The translations under genes and the position numbers were made by a program. This document shows, one piece after another, positions 34,301-43,950 of a DNA stretch of 64,000 nt (positions within the stretch are counted from its first letter, which is position 1; each line of letters opens with the position of its first letter). This DNA is from Sva-07 sp963793335 (GTDB taxonomy: Bacteria; Actinomycetota; Acidimicrobiia; Acidimicrobiales; Ilumatobacteraceae), in contig CAWBZS010000001.1 of the NCBI GenBank assembly GCA_963793335.1, positions 62,001-126,000 on the forward strand, given 5' to 3'. The notes beneath the pieces were generated by a model, which did not search any database, was not told where the DNA came from, and saw only the letters and a list, made by a program, of their open reading frames with translations.

Positions 34301-35584
34301 TCAGGTGGCTTGATCCGGGGACCGCTGGAAGGTGGTGATCGACTGTTCGCCCATCACCAATTCGGCGGCGACCGCGGCGAACAGCGCTGGCACGATGAAC
34401 CCTGGCTGTCCCGTGGTCTCGGCCACGAACACCACCGCAGCGAGCGGGACGCGGTAGCCCGCGCCGAGGAACGCAGCGATCCCGAGCAGCACGTACAGCG
34501 TCGGATCGAGTGGGTTGACGATGTCGCCGACCCCGCGGCCGACGATCGCTCCACCGACGACGAGCGGCACGAAGAGACCGCCCACCCCTCCCCCGGCAAG
34601 CGTGGTCGCGGTCGCCAGACATCGCAGGACGAACACGGCCGCCAGGAGCCACAGTGCGTGCTCCTCCGCCAGCCATCGGATGACGTCGTAGCCGGTGCCG
34701 ATCGTGAGGCTCTCACCCGTCAGCAGACGGCTCATGACGAACAGGGCAACGAGGGTGATGCTGGCGAGCACGACCCGGAGTGCGGCCGGCCGGTAGGTGA
34801 ACGCCTTCGCGTACCGGATGACCCTCGAGAATGCCCGTGCCCCGATGGCGCAGCAGATCCCGATCAGCACGGCACCTGCGAGATCCTTGTATTCGAAGGT
34901 CGCCGCTCGATCGACTTGGAAGGAGAAGATCGGATCCGTGGTGCTCAGCGCCACGAACACCAGGTACCCCGACGCACTCGCCACCAATGCCGGCAGCAGC
35001 ATCCGGCGAGCCATCTCGTTGCGGAATGGAACCTCGAGCGCAAAGATCGCTCCGGTTGCGGGTGCCTTGAAGATCGCAGCGACGCCGGCCGCTGCACCGG
35101 CAACGAGCAGGGTTCGGTGGTCGACGCCCTGGAACGCCTTGGGCAGGCGACGCTGGATCATCGCGCCCAACGCCGACCCGCCGTACATCGAAGGACCTTC
35201 CAGCCCCATCGCTCCGCCGAATCCCAACGTGGTGATCGACGCTGCCATCCGGCCGATGAAGGCCCGGGGTCGGAGCGGGTACTCGGGGTCGTGGAACGCC
35301 CGCAGGTACTCGTCCGATGTGGCCGGCGACGCGCCGTTGCCGAGCGTTCTCAACAAGATCGCCGACAGCGCCAACCCGACCGCAGGAGCAAGTGCACCGA
35401 CCCAGAGCGGCGCTTCGACGATGACGTGGAACAACACCTCGACCACGAGGTACTCGAAGAACCGAACGAAGAGCCCGGTGATCGCTCCGGTGACCGCCGC
35501 GAGCAGCACCACCTCGCGGGATCGGCGAACGAGGTCGCGCAGTTCACTGGTGCGGATGTCGAAGGTGGACGGACGCCAACGCAT
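34301..35584 (-). CDS. ClC-type chloride channel/transporter
   Basis: An approximately 427-aa ClC family membrane protein that passes chloride or exchanges Cl-/H+. The signatures are GGAMGLEGPSMYGG, where the gating glutamate sits in GLEGP (usual GREGP), and GGGVGGLFVPLVVGGAIVG, matching the conserved GxFxP ion-pathway motif. About ten hydrophobic helices are visible. ATG 35584 (MRWRPSTF) is preferred; ATG 35605 is seven codons upstream. No CBS domains follow. It lies alone between the carboxyltransferase fusion and the UDP-sugar genes. Confidence 0.92.
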   Translation of the reverse strand: MRWRPSTFDIRTSELRDLVRRSREVVLLAAVTGAITGLFVRFFEYLVVEVLFHVIVEAPLWVGALAPAVGLALSAILLRTLGNGASPATSDEYLRAFHDPEYPLRPRAFIGRMAASITTLGFGGAMGLEGPSMYGGSALGAMIQRRLPKAFQGVDHRTLLVAGAAAGVAAIFKAPATGAIFALEVPFRNEMARRMLLPALVASASGYLVFVALSTTDPIFSFQVDRAATFEYKDLAGAVLIGICCAIGARAFSRVIRYAKAFTYRPAALRVVLASITLVALFVMSRLLTGESLTIGTGYDVIRWLAEEHALWLLAAVFVLRCLATATTLAGGGVGGLFVPLVVGGAIVGRGVGDIVNPLDPTLYVLLGIAAFLGAGYRVPLAAVVFVAETTGQPGFIVPALFAAVAAELVMGEQSITTFQRSPDQAT

Positions 35585-35689
35585 CGTCGTCCTGCCATCC
35601 CACACGAACGCTCAGTGTAGGCCCGGGCCTGCCGCTGGGAGCTGATCGCCGTCGATCGAGCGGGACGGTGTCGTCGACGTTCGAGAAGC

Positions 35690-36637
35690 TCAGCCAGCGA
35701 TTCGGAGGGCGTCCTCGAACCAGGGAATCGTGCGCTCGATCCCGTCGCGGACATCGACGACCGGTTGCCAGCCGAGACGCTCACGAGCGAGCGTGATGTC
35801 CGGTCGTCGTTGCATCGGATCGTCGGACGGGAGCGGACGACGGGTCGTCCCGGCTGACGATCCGGTCAGCTCGATCACGATGTCGGCCAGTTCCTGCACC
35901 GTGAACTCGACCGGATTGCCGATGTTGACCGGCCCCGGTTCGTCACTGTCCAACAACGCCAGGAATCCACGGATCTCGTCGTCGACGTAACAGAAGCTAC
36001 GCGTCTGGCGACCCTCGCCGTAGATCGTCAACGGCTCGTTGCGGAGTCCCTGCACGATGAAGTTCGACACGACACGGCCGTCGTCGACCTGCATCCGGGG
36101 CCCGTAGGTGTTGAAGATGCGCACGATTCGCGTATCGACACCGTGGGTTCGCCGGTAGGCCGCAGTGAGCGCCTCAGCGAACCGCTTCGCTTCGTCGTAG
36201 ACACTGCGCTCACCGATCGGATTGACGTGGCCCCAGTAGGACTCGATCTGCGGATGCACGAGCGGGTCGCCGTACACCTCGCTGGTCGATGCCATGAAGA
36301 ATCGGGCGTCGTGCTGTCGAGCCAGTTCGAGCAAGTTGCGGGTCCCCGTGCTGCCCACGGCCAGGGTCTCCAACGGATGTGCCAGGTAGTCCTTCGGCGA
36401 CGCAGGGCTCGCAAGGTGCATCACCGCGTCGATGGTGCCGTCGATCGGGATGCCGCCATCGGCACAGATGTCGTGTTCGACGAGGCGGAACCCGGTGTCG
36501 CCGAGCAGATGCTCGACATTGCGAGAGATGCTCGTCAGGTAGTTGTCGACGCAGATCACCTCGTCGCCACGGGCAACCAACGCGTCGCACAAATGCGATC
36601 CCAGGAATCCGGCACCGCCCACGACCACGATGCGCAT
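35690..36637 (-). CDS. UDP-glucuronate decarboxylase / UDP-xylose synthase (SDR epimerase family)
   Basis: A 315-aa extended SDR. It begins RIVVVGGAGFLGSHLCDAL (NAD motif GGAGFLG), has catalytic YDEAK (YxxxK) and the UXS-type sequences MHLASPASPKDYLAHP and NTYGPRMQVDDGRVVSNF. These place it with UDP-glucuronate decarboxylases, which make UDP-xylose for polysaccharides or glycosylation. Its ATG overlaps the stop of the upstream UDP-glucose dehydrogenase by one base (TGATG), and that enzyme supplies its substrate. Strongly supported as a two-gene operon. Confidence 0.93.
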   Translation of the reverse strand: MRIVVVGGAGFLGSHLCDALVARGDEVICVDNYLTSISRNVEHLLGDTGFRLVEHDICADGGIPIDGTIDAVMHLASPASPKDYLAHPLETLAVGSTGTRNLLELARQHDARFFMASTSEVYGDPLVHPQIESYWGHVNPIGERSVYDEAKRFAEALTAAYRRTHGVDTRIVRIFNTYGPRMQVDDGRVVSNFIVQGLRNEPLTIYGEGRQTRSFCYVDDEIRGFLALLDSDEPGPVNIGNPVEFTVQELADIVIELTGSSAGTTRRPLPSDDPMQRRPDITLARERLGWQPVVDVRDGIERTIPWFEDALRIAG

Positions 36638-38001
36638 CAGCGGCGCCCGACCCCGTCGTAGCTGAGCCCACTGTCGCGTGCACGTCCGGGGTCGAGCAGG
36701 TTTCGGGTGTCGACGACGGCGGTCGCCGGATGCAGACGATTCGCCAGCTGGTCGAGGTCGATCTTGGCGAACTCGGGCCACTCGGTGAACACCGCCACCA
36801 CATCGGAACCGACGGCCACATCGAGGGGATCGGCGACCAGCTCGATTCCGTCGAGGAGGTTTGCCTGCAATGCCGTCAACTCGCCGGTCGTCGTCGGGTC
36901 GTACGCACGAACGCTGGCCCCGAGCGAACGAAGCCGGGCAATGATCGCCAGCGCCGGCGACTCCCGGAGGTCATCCGTCCCCGCCTTGAACGTGAGGCCG
37001 AGGGCGCCCACCGCCACCCCGCTGAGATCCACGCCGACGAGATCGGCGCCGGAGATGTCACCTGGAGCCTCGTGGCCGACGCTGCGACCGGCGGCTCGTG
37101 CAATCTTGGCGACCATTCGATCGAGCTGTTCGTGGTTGACGTCGATGACCCCGCGCATCATGGCGAAGTCGTACCCGTGGTCTTCGGCGATCTTGATGAG
37201 CGCCCGCGAATCCTTCGGGAAGCAACTGCCACCCCATCCTGGACCGGGCCGGAGAAACTGTCTGCCGATGCGCTGGTCCGATCCGATCCCGTCGACGACC
37301 GCTTCCACGTCGGCGCCGACCGCTTCGCACATCGCCGCCACGGCGTTGACGAAGCTGATCTTCATGGCGAGGAAGCCGTTCGCCGCATACTTGATCGTCT
37401 CCGCCGACGCCGGATCCGTGATCAGGATCGTGGTCTCGATCGACGAATAGAGCTCCGCGACGCGCTCGGCGGCCACGGGGTCGGTGCCGCCGATCACCAC
37501 ACGATCGGGATGCAGGAAATCGTGTATCGCGGTGCCTTCGCGCAGGAACTCCGGGTTCGACACCACGTGCACGTCGTCGCGTTGGAGTACCCGCTCCACC
37601 GCCAGGGCGGACCCGACGGGCACGGTCGACTTGTTGACCACCACCGCGCCTGGCTTGAGCACGGGTGCGATCTGAGCTGCGGCCTGCTGGATGTAGGTGA
37701 GATCGGCGCTGCCGTCGTCTCCCTGGGGAGTCGGCACACACAGGAACACGATGTCGGCGTCGGCGGCCGCCGCTTCGGCCCCGAGCACGAACTCGAGACG
37801 CCCTGCTGCGACGTTGTCCTGCACCATTGCCTCGAGACCGTCTTCGACGATCGGGATGTGCCCCGCTTGCAACATCGCGACCTTGCGCTCGTCGATGTCG
37901 CCGCAGACCACATGGTGGCCGACGTGGGCGAAACAGGCACCCGTGGTGAGGCCGACGTAGCCGGTACCGACCACGCCGAGACGTATGGGGGAGTTCGGCA
38001 T
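36637..38001 (-). CDS. ugd: UDP-glucose 6-dehydrogenase
   Basis: Oxidises UDP-glucose to UDP-glucuronate with NAD+ in two steps. The 454-aa protein is full length: NAD motif GVVGTGYVGLTTG (residues 9-21), catalytic lysine K204 in AETIKYAANGF and catalytic cysteine C260 in GWGGSCFPKD. The C-terminal UDP-binding domain includes LTFKAGTDDLRESPAL. It starts at ATG 38001, divergent from the MscS gene with 56 bp between. The product feeds the overlapping UDP-xylose synthase gene. Confidence 0.96.
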   Translation of the reverse strand: MPNSPIRLGVVGTGYVGLTTGACFAHVGHHVVCGDIDERKVAMLQAGHIPIVEDGLEAMVQDNVAAGRLEFVLGAEAAAADADIVFLCVPTPQGDDGSADLTYIQQAAAQIAPVLKPGAVVVNKSTVPVGSALAVERVLQRDDVHVVSNPEFLREGTAIHDFLHPDRVVIGGTDPVAAERVAELYSSIETTILITDPASAETIKYAANGFLAMKISFVNAVAAMCEAVGADVEAVVDGIGSDQRIGRQFLRPGPGWGGSCFPKDSRALIKIAEDHGYDFAMMRGVIDVNHEQLDRMVAKIARAAGRSVGHEAPGDISGADLVGVDLSGVAVGALGLTFKAGTDDLRESPALAIIARLRSLGASVRAYDPTTTGELTALQANLLDGIELVADPLDVAVGSDVVAVFTEWPEFAKIDLDQLANRLHPATAVVDTRNLLDPGRARDSGLSYDGVGRR

Positions 38002-38057
38002 CGGAGCAACGCTACCCGCCGACCACCTGGTGCCCGGCGGACGCTGTTCAATCGTGT

Positions 38058-39134
38058 GTGAGTTGGCGCTCGTTGGGTACCGTCGACGTCGTGGACCCCG
38101 AACTGGAGACTGCCTGCGGAACCGATCCGAGTTGGGTGTGCGAGAGCGTCTTCGATCTCTCGGGCGGCAACCGGTTGCTCAGCGAGACCGCCGACTGGGC
38201 GTCCTCCGTCCTCATCATCGTGGTGGTCGCATTCGTGATGTCCTACGCGGCGCGCCGGTACTTCGGGCACGTCGTGGCACGCATGGTCGCTCCCGACACC
38301 TCCGGCGCCACTCGTCGACTCCAGAAGCTGGGCGACCACGCCCTGCCGAATGGCGCCGGTTCGGCGGTCACCACCGGGTCCGATCCCCGGCGCGACGCGC
38401 GCCTGGCATCGATTTCGCTCGTGGTGGGGAGCACGACTTCCGTCATCATCTGGTCGATCGCGATCATCCTGGCACTCGGCGAGGTCGGCGTCGACCTCGC
38501 CCCGCTGATCGCCGGCGCGGGCATCGCCGGCGTCGCATTGGGCTTTGGCGCGCAGAGCCTCGTGAAGGACTGCATCGCCGGACTCTTCATGCTGCTCGAG
38601 GACCAATACGGCGTCGGAGATGTCGTCGATCTCGACGAGGCGAGCGGAGTCGTCGAGAAGATCTCGCTTCGCACCACGGTGCTGCGCGGTCTCGACGGCA
38701 CGGTCTGGCACGTCCCGAACGGCGAGGTCACCCGCGTCGGCAACAAGTCGCAGTTGTGGTCGGTCGCGCTCGTCGATGTCGATGTTGCCTACGACTGTGA
38801 TCTGTCGGTCGCCCGGGAGGTGATCCTCGACTGTGCTCGGGAGCTGGTGGGCGGTGACGACTGGGTCGACCTGGTGCTCGACGAGCCCCAGTTGCTCGGG
38901 ATCGAGGCGCTCGGTGCTGACGGCATCACCATTCGCCTGACCGTGAAGGTCGAGCCAGGAGTCCAGTGGGCGCTGCAGCGAGCCCTGCGCGAATCGATCA
39001 AGGGGGCACTGGACACCGCGGGCATCGAGATCCCGTTCCCCCAACGCACGATCTGGGTGAGAGGCTCGGATGACAGCGACGACGTGTCCGACACGCGATC
39101 CGAACGCAATGATCCGTCGGACACGGCAACGTGA
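38058..39134 (+). CDS. MscS-type mechanosensitive ion channel
   Basis: A 358-aa small-conductance mechanosensitive channel homolog that relieves osmotic pressure. Membrane segments lie at about residues 50-68 and 118-140. The pore helix TM3 and its continuation read GAGIAGVALGFGAQSLVKD with the typical Gly/Ala packing, followed by the beta domain DVVDLDEASGVVEKISLRTT and HVPNGEV. The start may be GTG 38058 or GTG 38091 eleven codons downstream. The C-terminus is Ser/Asp-rich. Divergent from ugd. Confidence 0.92.
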   Translation: MSWRSLGTVDVVDPELETACGTDPSWVCESVFDLSGGNRLLSETADWASSVLIIVVVAFVMSYAARRYFGHVVARMVAPDTSGATRRLQKLGDHALPNGAGSAVTTGSDPRRDARLASISLVVGSTTSVIIWSIAIILALGEVGVDLAPLIAGAGIAGVALGFGAQSLVKDCIAGLFMLLEDQYGVGDVVDLDEASGVVEKISLRTTVLRGLDGTVWHVPNGEVTRVGNKSQLWSVALVDVDVAYDCDLSVAREVILDCARELVGGDDWVDLVLDEPQLLGIEALGADGITIRLTVKVEPGVQWALQRALRESIKGALDTAGIEIPFPQRTIWVRGSDDSDDVSDTRSERNDPSDTAT

Positions 39135-39149
39135 TGCCATGATGGCCTC

Positions 39150-40625
39150 ATGACGTCAGCAGCGGTCGGGACCGGGTTCATCGCGCCCGCATTCTCGACC
39201 GGCTGGCTCTGGCTCGCCGGGTTGATCACCGCGGCGGCCGTGCTGACCTTCCTGCGCACCGGCGCCAAGCTGATGCCGCCACGCCCCGACGCCGACGAGA
39301 CCGCCTCGGCGCTGCGTCCCGATTCACCAGCAGTGGTCAACATGCTGGCCAACGACGCCACGGTGACCGCCTCGGCCTTCCGCGCCACCATGATCGACCT
39401 CGGAGCGCGAGGGTGGCTCCGCATTCTGCCGCCCGATGACGACGATGAAGAACTCGCTCGTGTGCGCCCGTCGGCCACGGCGTTCCAAGGCGACACGTTG
39501 CGACCCCACGAACGACTCGTGCTCCAACACGTGCTCGCCCGATTCACGAACGATCGGGCGATTCCCGCGCGGTACCTCGCGGTCGACATCCGGGGCCCGT
39601 GGTGGCGCCGGTTCGAACGGCTCGTCATCGATGAAGCGGTGCAGGCGGGTCTGGTCCGTCGACGCTGGGTACCCACCGACCTGCTCGTTCCTGCAGCGCT
39701 CTGGGTCGTGGGTGCCTGGTGCTGGTGGCAAGCTCGCTCCAACGGCGACAACGAGATCGCCGTGATCGACTCGATCAACGTGCGATTGGTCGGTTGGACG
39801 ATCGCGATCGTGCTCGCTGCGTCGCTCGTGCGCGCGCTCGGGTTGTTCATCCGCCCCACCTTCACCCACACGGTCGCTGGCGTGGTGGCGATTCGCCGCT
39901 GGCTGGCAATTCGGAGTCGGCTCGCCGCCGCTGGCTTCGCCGACGTCGCGCCGAGTTCGATCGAGGTGGGCGACCGCCGGCTCGCATACGCCACCGCGAT
40001 GTGTCTCGCCGATGGTGCTGCGATCGAGCTCCCCCTCGCCCGCGAGGACCACTACCGGGCGTGGAGCGGTGTGGCGGGCTCCGCACGACTGGTTCGCGTC
40101 AAGTACCCCAGTCGAATCGCCTACGGGATGGCGCCGTTCAAGGCGATCGGTGTCGGTCTCGTCGTCTGCTTCCTCGGCCTCCGACTGCGATCGTGGGCCA
40201 GCGACGTGGCGGTCGGAGACGGCTTCGAGTCGGCCTACGAGCGTTTCCCGGACCAGGACTGGCTGATCGCCGACATCGCGGTTGCGGTGACGGTGTTCTC
40301 GGCGCTCCCCATCGTTGTCGGGCTCTGGATGGCGCTGGCCGGCGCGTACGACGGCTACAACTCGGTCGAACGCACCGGTGCGGTGATCCGAACCCGCCGG
40401 CCCTCCGAGGTCTCGCCGCTCCCCCGTCGGTTGCAGCGACTGATCGAGCGCGACCGATACCAGGTCTACCTCGCTGTCGACGACGGCAGCTCCGGAACCG
40501 TCGTGGCCTGGAAGACCGGCGAACGCCACGCCGTCCCGCAGGGCGCACGCGCGACAATCACCGCCAGCCCGGCACTCGGCCACATCCGGCGCACCAGCCC
40601 GGTCGGCCACGTCCTCGTCAAGTAG
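39150..40625 (+). CDS. Hypothetical membrane protein (DUF2207-like C-terminal region)
   Basis: A 491-aa protein with one hydrophobic segment near the N-terminus (TGWLWLAGLITAAAVLTFL). A cytoplasmic domain reading SPAVVNMLANDATVTASAFR and MIDLGARGWLRI follows, recalling the C-terminal winged region of DUF2207 membrane proteins. Two central membrane segments and two further ones come later (FKAIGVGLVVCFLGLRL; ADIAVAVTVFSALPIVVGLW). It starts 15 bp after the MscS gene and is probably co-transcribed. The 3' end overlaps the convergent hydrolase gene by 8 bp. Function unknown. Confidence 0.78.
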   Translation: MTSAAVGTGFIAPAFSTGWLWLAGLITAAAVLTFLRTGAKLMPPRPDADETASALRPDSPAVVNMLANDATVTASAFRATMIDLGARGWLRILPPDDDDEELARVRPSATAFQGDTLRPHERLVLQHVLARFTNDRAIPARYLAVDIRGPWWRRFERLVIDEAVQAGLVRRRWVPTDLLVPAALWVVGAWCWWQARSNGDNEIAVIDSINVRLVGWTIAIVLAASLVRALGLFIRPTFTHTVAGVVAIRRWLAIRSRLAAAGFADVAPSSIEVGDRRLAYATAMCLADGAAIELPLAREDHYRAWSGVAGSARLVRVKYPSRIAYGMAPFKAIGVGLVVCFLGLRLRSWASDVAVGDGFESAYERFPDQDWLIADIAVAVTVFSALPIVVGLWMALAGAYDGYNSVERTGAVIRTRRPSEVSPLPRRLQRLIERDRYQVYLAVDDGSSGTVVAWKTGERHAVPQGARATITASPALGHIRRTSPVGHVLVK

Positions 40626-41490
40626 GACGGTCGGCGTTCCGTCGGATCTCGGCGACGAGTTCGTCCCACCGTGGACGCGGAAGATCGTGCGCCATGTCGG
40701 GGAACATCAGCAACCGCGATCCGGGAATCGCCCGCGACGTGGCGATCCCGCCGCTCGGCTTGACCAGTTGGTCGAGCAATCCGTGCACCACCAGGGTGGG
40801 GACGCAAACGCCGCCGAGCGCCTCGGTCCGGTCGGGGCTGGCCATGATCGCTGCGGTCTGCCTGGCCACCGCGTCGGGCCGGAAGCTCCGCTCGACGTTG
40901 CGTTCGGCCATCGTTCGCCGCTCGACGGGATCGAAGTGGGGGCCAGAGATCAACGCGTTCACCTCCATCGACCGCTCGACCGCCGTCTCGCGGCTGACCG
41001 GCTTGGTGAGCCGAGCCATCTTCGGGAGCAGCGACGGCGCGATGACACCGTGCGAACCATCGCCGGTGTTGGACATGATCGACGTCAGCGATCGGACCAG
41101 CGACGGGTGCCGGATCGCGAGGGTCTGCGCGATCATCCCGCCCATCGACACGCCCACCACGTGTGCGGGGCCGATGCCGAGTGCGTCGAGGAGCCCCGCT
41201 GCGTCGTCAGCCATGTCGTCGAGGTCGTACTTCGCCTCGTGCGGCCGACGGACGATGCGTCGGGCGACCGTCCGGGCCGCCGACGGCGGGTCCCAGTCGG
41301 TCTGTGTGCTGAGCCCGACGTCTCGGTTGTCGAACCGAATCACCTGGAAACCAGCTTCGACGAGCTTGGCGATCAGCTCGTCGGGCCAGCTGGTCATCTG
41401 CTCGCCGAGGCCCATCACCAGCAGCAGCGGATCGCCAACCCCAGCGATGTCGTATTCGATGGTGATGCCGTTCGCCTGAATCGATGCCAT
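40618..41490 (-). CDS. Alpha/beta hydrolase
   Basis: A 290-aa alpha/beta hydrolase of unknown substrate. The nucleophile elbow is VVGVSMGGM with the catalytic serine; VVHGLLDQLVKP carries the acid and FPDMAHDLP the catalytic histidine. The N-terminal ITIEYDIAGVGDPLLLVMGL and RFDNRDVGLS are typical of the family. ATG 41490 (MASIQANG) was chosen; the upstream frame is arginine-rich and overlaps the methyltransferase gene. Its end overlaps the convergent membrane protein gene by 8 bp. Confidence 0.9.
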   Translation of the reverse strand: MASIQANGITIEYDIAGVGDPLLLVMGLGEQMTSWPDELIAKLVEAGFQVIRFDNRDVGLSTQTDWDPPSAARTVARRIVRRPHEAKYDLDDMADDAAGLLDALGIGPAHVVGVSMGGMIAQTLAIRHPSLVRSLTSIMSNTGDGSHGVIAPSLLPKMARLTKPVSRETAVERSMEVNALISGPHFDPVERRTMAERNVERSFRPDAVARQTAAIMASPDRTEALGGVCVPTLVVHGLLDQLVKPSGGIATSRAIPGSRLLMFPDMAHDLPRPRWDELVAEIRRNADRPT

Positions 41491-41522
41491 TGCCGTGACG
41501 GTATCCGCTTCTCGACGACCGC

Positions 41523-42725
41523 TCATCGTCCGCCGCGCACCTGCCAGAAGCCCGCTTTGAGGTACCCGCCCTCGCGGAACGTCACCGGGTGATCGGCGTC
41601 GTGGCCGGTTCGTTCGATCTCTCGGAGCGAGCGTCCGGCCGCTGCGGCTGCATCGAGCACGGTGTCGAAGAACTGATCGGGAGTCACGCGGCTGGAGCAC
41701 GAGGCGTGCATCAGGGTGCCGCCAGGGCGGACGAGACGCAGCGACAGATGCGTCAGCCGGGTGTACGCCCGCAGGGCGCCCTCGACGTTCGCTTGGCGTT
41801 GGGCGAACGATGGTGGGTCGACGATCACCAGGTCGTAGTCATTGCCTGCCCGGGCGAGCTGCACCATCACCTCGAACGCATCGCCGACCTCGGTCGTGAA
41901 CGTGCACGCCCTGACTGCGTCGAGGCCCTGGTTGAGCGCCATGTTGTGTTCGGCTGCGGCGAGCGTTGGCGCGGACAGGTCGACCGCATGGACCGACGTG
42001 GCTCCCCCGGCGGCCGCGTGGACACTGAACCCACCGGTCGAGGCGAAGACGTCGAGCACGTCGCGCCCCGCCGACATCGTCCCGATGCGGATCCGGTTCG
42101 CTCGTTGGTCGAGGAAGTGTCCGGTCTTCTGTCCGGCACGGACGTCGGCGTCGAACTGGAGTCCCGCCTCGACGAAACGGACCGGACCGTCGGGGACGAC
42201 CCCGGCGATCACGTCGCCGTCCTGGAGGCCGAACGTCTCTCGCGCCTGCAGGTTGCGGGCGAGGCGCAGCACCACACCGTCGCACCCGGTCGCCTGCATG
42301 AGCGCCGTCACCACCGTCGCCAGGTGCGCAAACCACACTGCCGAGTACAGCTTGACCACGAGCACGCCGGCGTACCGGTCGACGACCAGGCCGGAGACAC
42401 CGTCGTTCTCGCCGTTGAGCACCCGGTAGCCGAGGCGCTCGGCGTCGGGCGCGTGCACGAACGTTGGCCGGCGCTCCAGCGCAGCGTCGATCGTCTGGCG
42501 CCACCACGCAGCGTCGATCTTGGTGGGCTTGCCCACGTGCAGGATCCTGAACTGAATCGGTGAATCGGGGTCGTAGAGCGCCAGCGCCACGAACTTGCGG
42601 TCGTCGTCGAAGATCACGGACAGGTCGCCCGCGGTTGCTTCGTGACTGATCGAGGTGACCGACTCCTCGAACACCCATGGATGCCCGGCGCGGACGTGTC
42701 GGAGCGCGTCGGGCGTCACGCGCAC
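41523..42725 (-). CDS. Class I SAM-dependent rRNA methyltransferase (RlmI-like, PUA domain)
   Basis: A 400-aa methyltransferase of the YccW/RlmI (COG1092) family, expected to methylate a 23S rRNA cytosine. It has an N-terminal PUA domain (LRHVRAGHPWVFEESV), an EEHEA-like central domain and a Rossmann methyltransferase: DVLDVFASTGGFSVHAAAGG as the SAM site and LVIVDPPSF as the catalytic DPPSF motif. The only in-frame start is GTG 42725. Homologous-looking residues continue a few codons upstream (DKRLAV), so the N-terminus is slightly uncertain. Confidence 0.92.
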   Translation of the reverse strand: MRVTPDALRHVRAGHPWVFEESVTSISHEATAGDLSVIFDDDRKFVALALYDPDSPIQFRILHVGKPTKIDAAWWRQTIDAALERRPTFVHAPDAERLGYRVLNGENDGVSGLVVDRYAGVLVVKLYSAVWFAHLATVVTALMQATGCDGVVLRLARNLQARETFGLQDGDVIAGVVPDGPVRFVEAGLQFDADVRAGQKTGHFLDQRANRIRIGTMSAGRDVLDVFASTGGFSVHAAAGGATSVHAVDLSAPTLAAAEHNMALNQGLDAVRACTFTTEVGDAFEVMVQLARAGNDYDLVIVDPPSFAQRQANVEGALRAYTRLTHLSLRLVRPGGTLMHASCSSRVTPDQFFDTVLDAAAAAGRSLREIERTGHDADHPVTFREGGYLKAGFWQVRGGR

Positions 42726-42788
42726 GGCGAGGCGCTTGTCGTTCGGCCCGCGGCACTCGGAGCAGGCGATTGTGGAGCACCGGGCGAG

Positions 42789-43941
42789 TCATGGGTGGAA
42801 GGAGGCGACAACACCGACCGACGGGCCGACCTCGCCGGCATGGACCGACGCCCACGCCGATGAAGGACCGTCCGCACCACGGCGTTCGTCGATCGACATC
42901 CAGCCTCGGCTGGCCTCGATGAACTCGTGCGTCGCCTCGGTGGTGCGGCGTCGGTACTCGCTCACCCCCCAGATCTCGATGAGCCGGTTGAGTTCGGTCG
43001 GTGCGAAGAAGAACTGGGGCGCGGCGCCAGGCAGTGCACCGACGGTTGCGGGTGCGGCATCGTGATGGCTCTTGCCGATCATCATCGAGTGTTTCACCCG
43101 GTCGCCGAGACGATGGTGCACCGCGGCGAGGACGGCGGGGTTGCCCGCCATGTCGATCACCAGGCTGTCGACCAGCGCGATCCCTCGATCAGCGTCGTCG
43201 ATGTCGCCGTATGCGATCACCGAGTCGTAGAACCCGAGCGAGCGCACGAAGTCGGCGTTGGCGGCCGACGTCAGCCCGACGACGGTCAGCCCGTCGCGCT
43301 GGGCCGCCCGTTGAGCAAAGCCGATCGCCGTCTTCGACGACGCCGACAGCACGATCACCTGCTCGGCGCCGAAGAACGGTGCGACCTCGCTTCCGTCGGT
43401 TGCGATGGCTCCGCCGGAGTCGGCGAAGAACTCCTCGGCGAGGAAGCCGGTCAGCAACAGCACTCGCAGCAGTGCGTGGCGATCTTCACCGTCGGGCGCA
43501 GTCGTCGTGGAACGGGTCGGTGTCGGTCCGGGTGAAGGCCCGGTAGATCGGGGCGTGCGCCTGGCGGTGCTCGCCATCGTCTCGGAAGCCGTCACGGGTG
43601 GCGGTGGCGGTGAACGTGACGGTCTCGGCCATCGGAAACCAGCCGTGGTAGCGGCCGCCGACGGGCAGGTCGGGGTTGCGCGACTCGATGATCTCCGCGT
43701 AGCCGACCGCTGGCACACGTCCCCACGTGGTCGGGTCGGACGAGGGGAAGAAGTCCCAGTAGCCGAGCAGGTCGCCGGCGCCGGCATAGCTGATGTTGTT
43801 CGCCGTGACGGCGAAGCGGTCGACACGCAGGCGGATCTGCCCCTCGTCGAGCGGCGCAATCGGCTCGACGTGGACCTCGGCGTCGCCGATCGATGACCTG
43901 CGGATCTCGAGGACCCGATTGCTGTTGTCGTCGTGCGCCAT
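42789..43941 (-). pseudogene. DUF2855 family protein, frameshifted
   Basis: A DUF2855 gene (MDR-like fold, unknown chemistry) split over two frames. From ATG 43941 the first frame reads MAHDDNSNRVLEIRRSS, then LRVDRFAVTANNISYAGAGD and GYAEIIESRNPDLPVGGRYH, and ends in a premature stop just after 43,490. The second frame continues the family from PDGEDRHALLRVLLLTGFL through AEEFFADSGGA and SASSKTAIGFA to the natural stop at 42,789. Removing one base near 43,499-43,508 restores a 383-aa product. It is either a recent pseudogene or a sequence error. Its start is only 9 bp from the divergent SDR gene, which is also frameshifted. Confidence 0.82.
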
Positions 43942-43950
43942 ACTCCCAGC

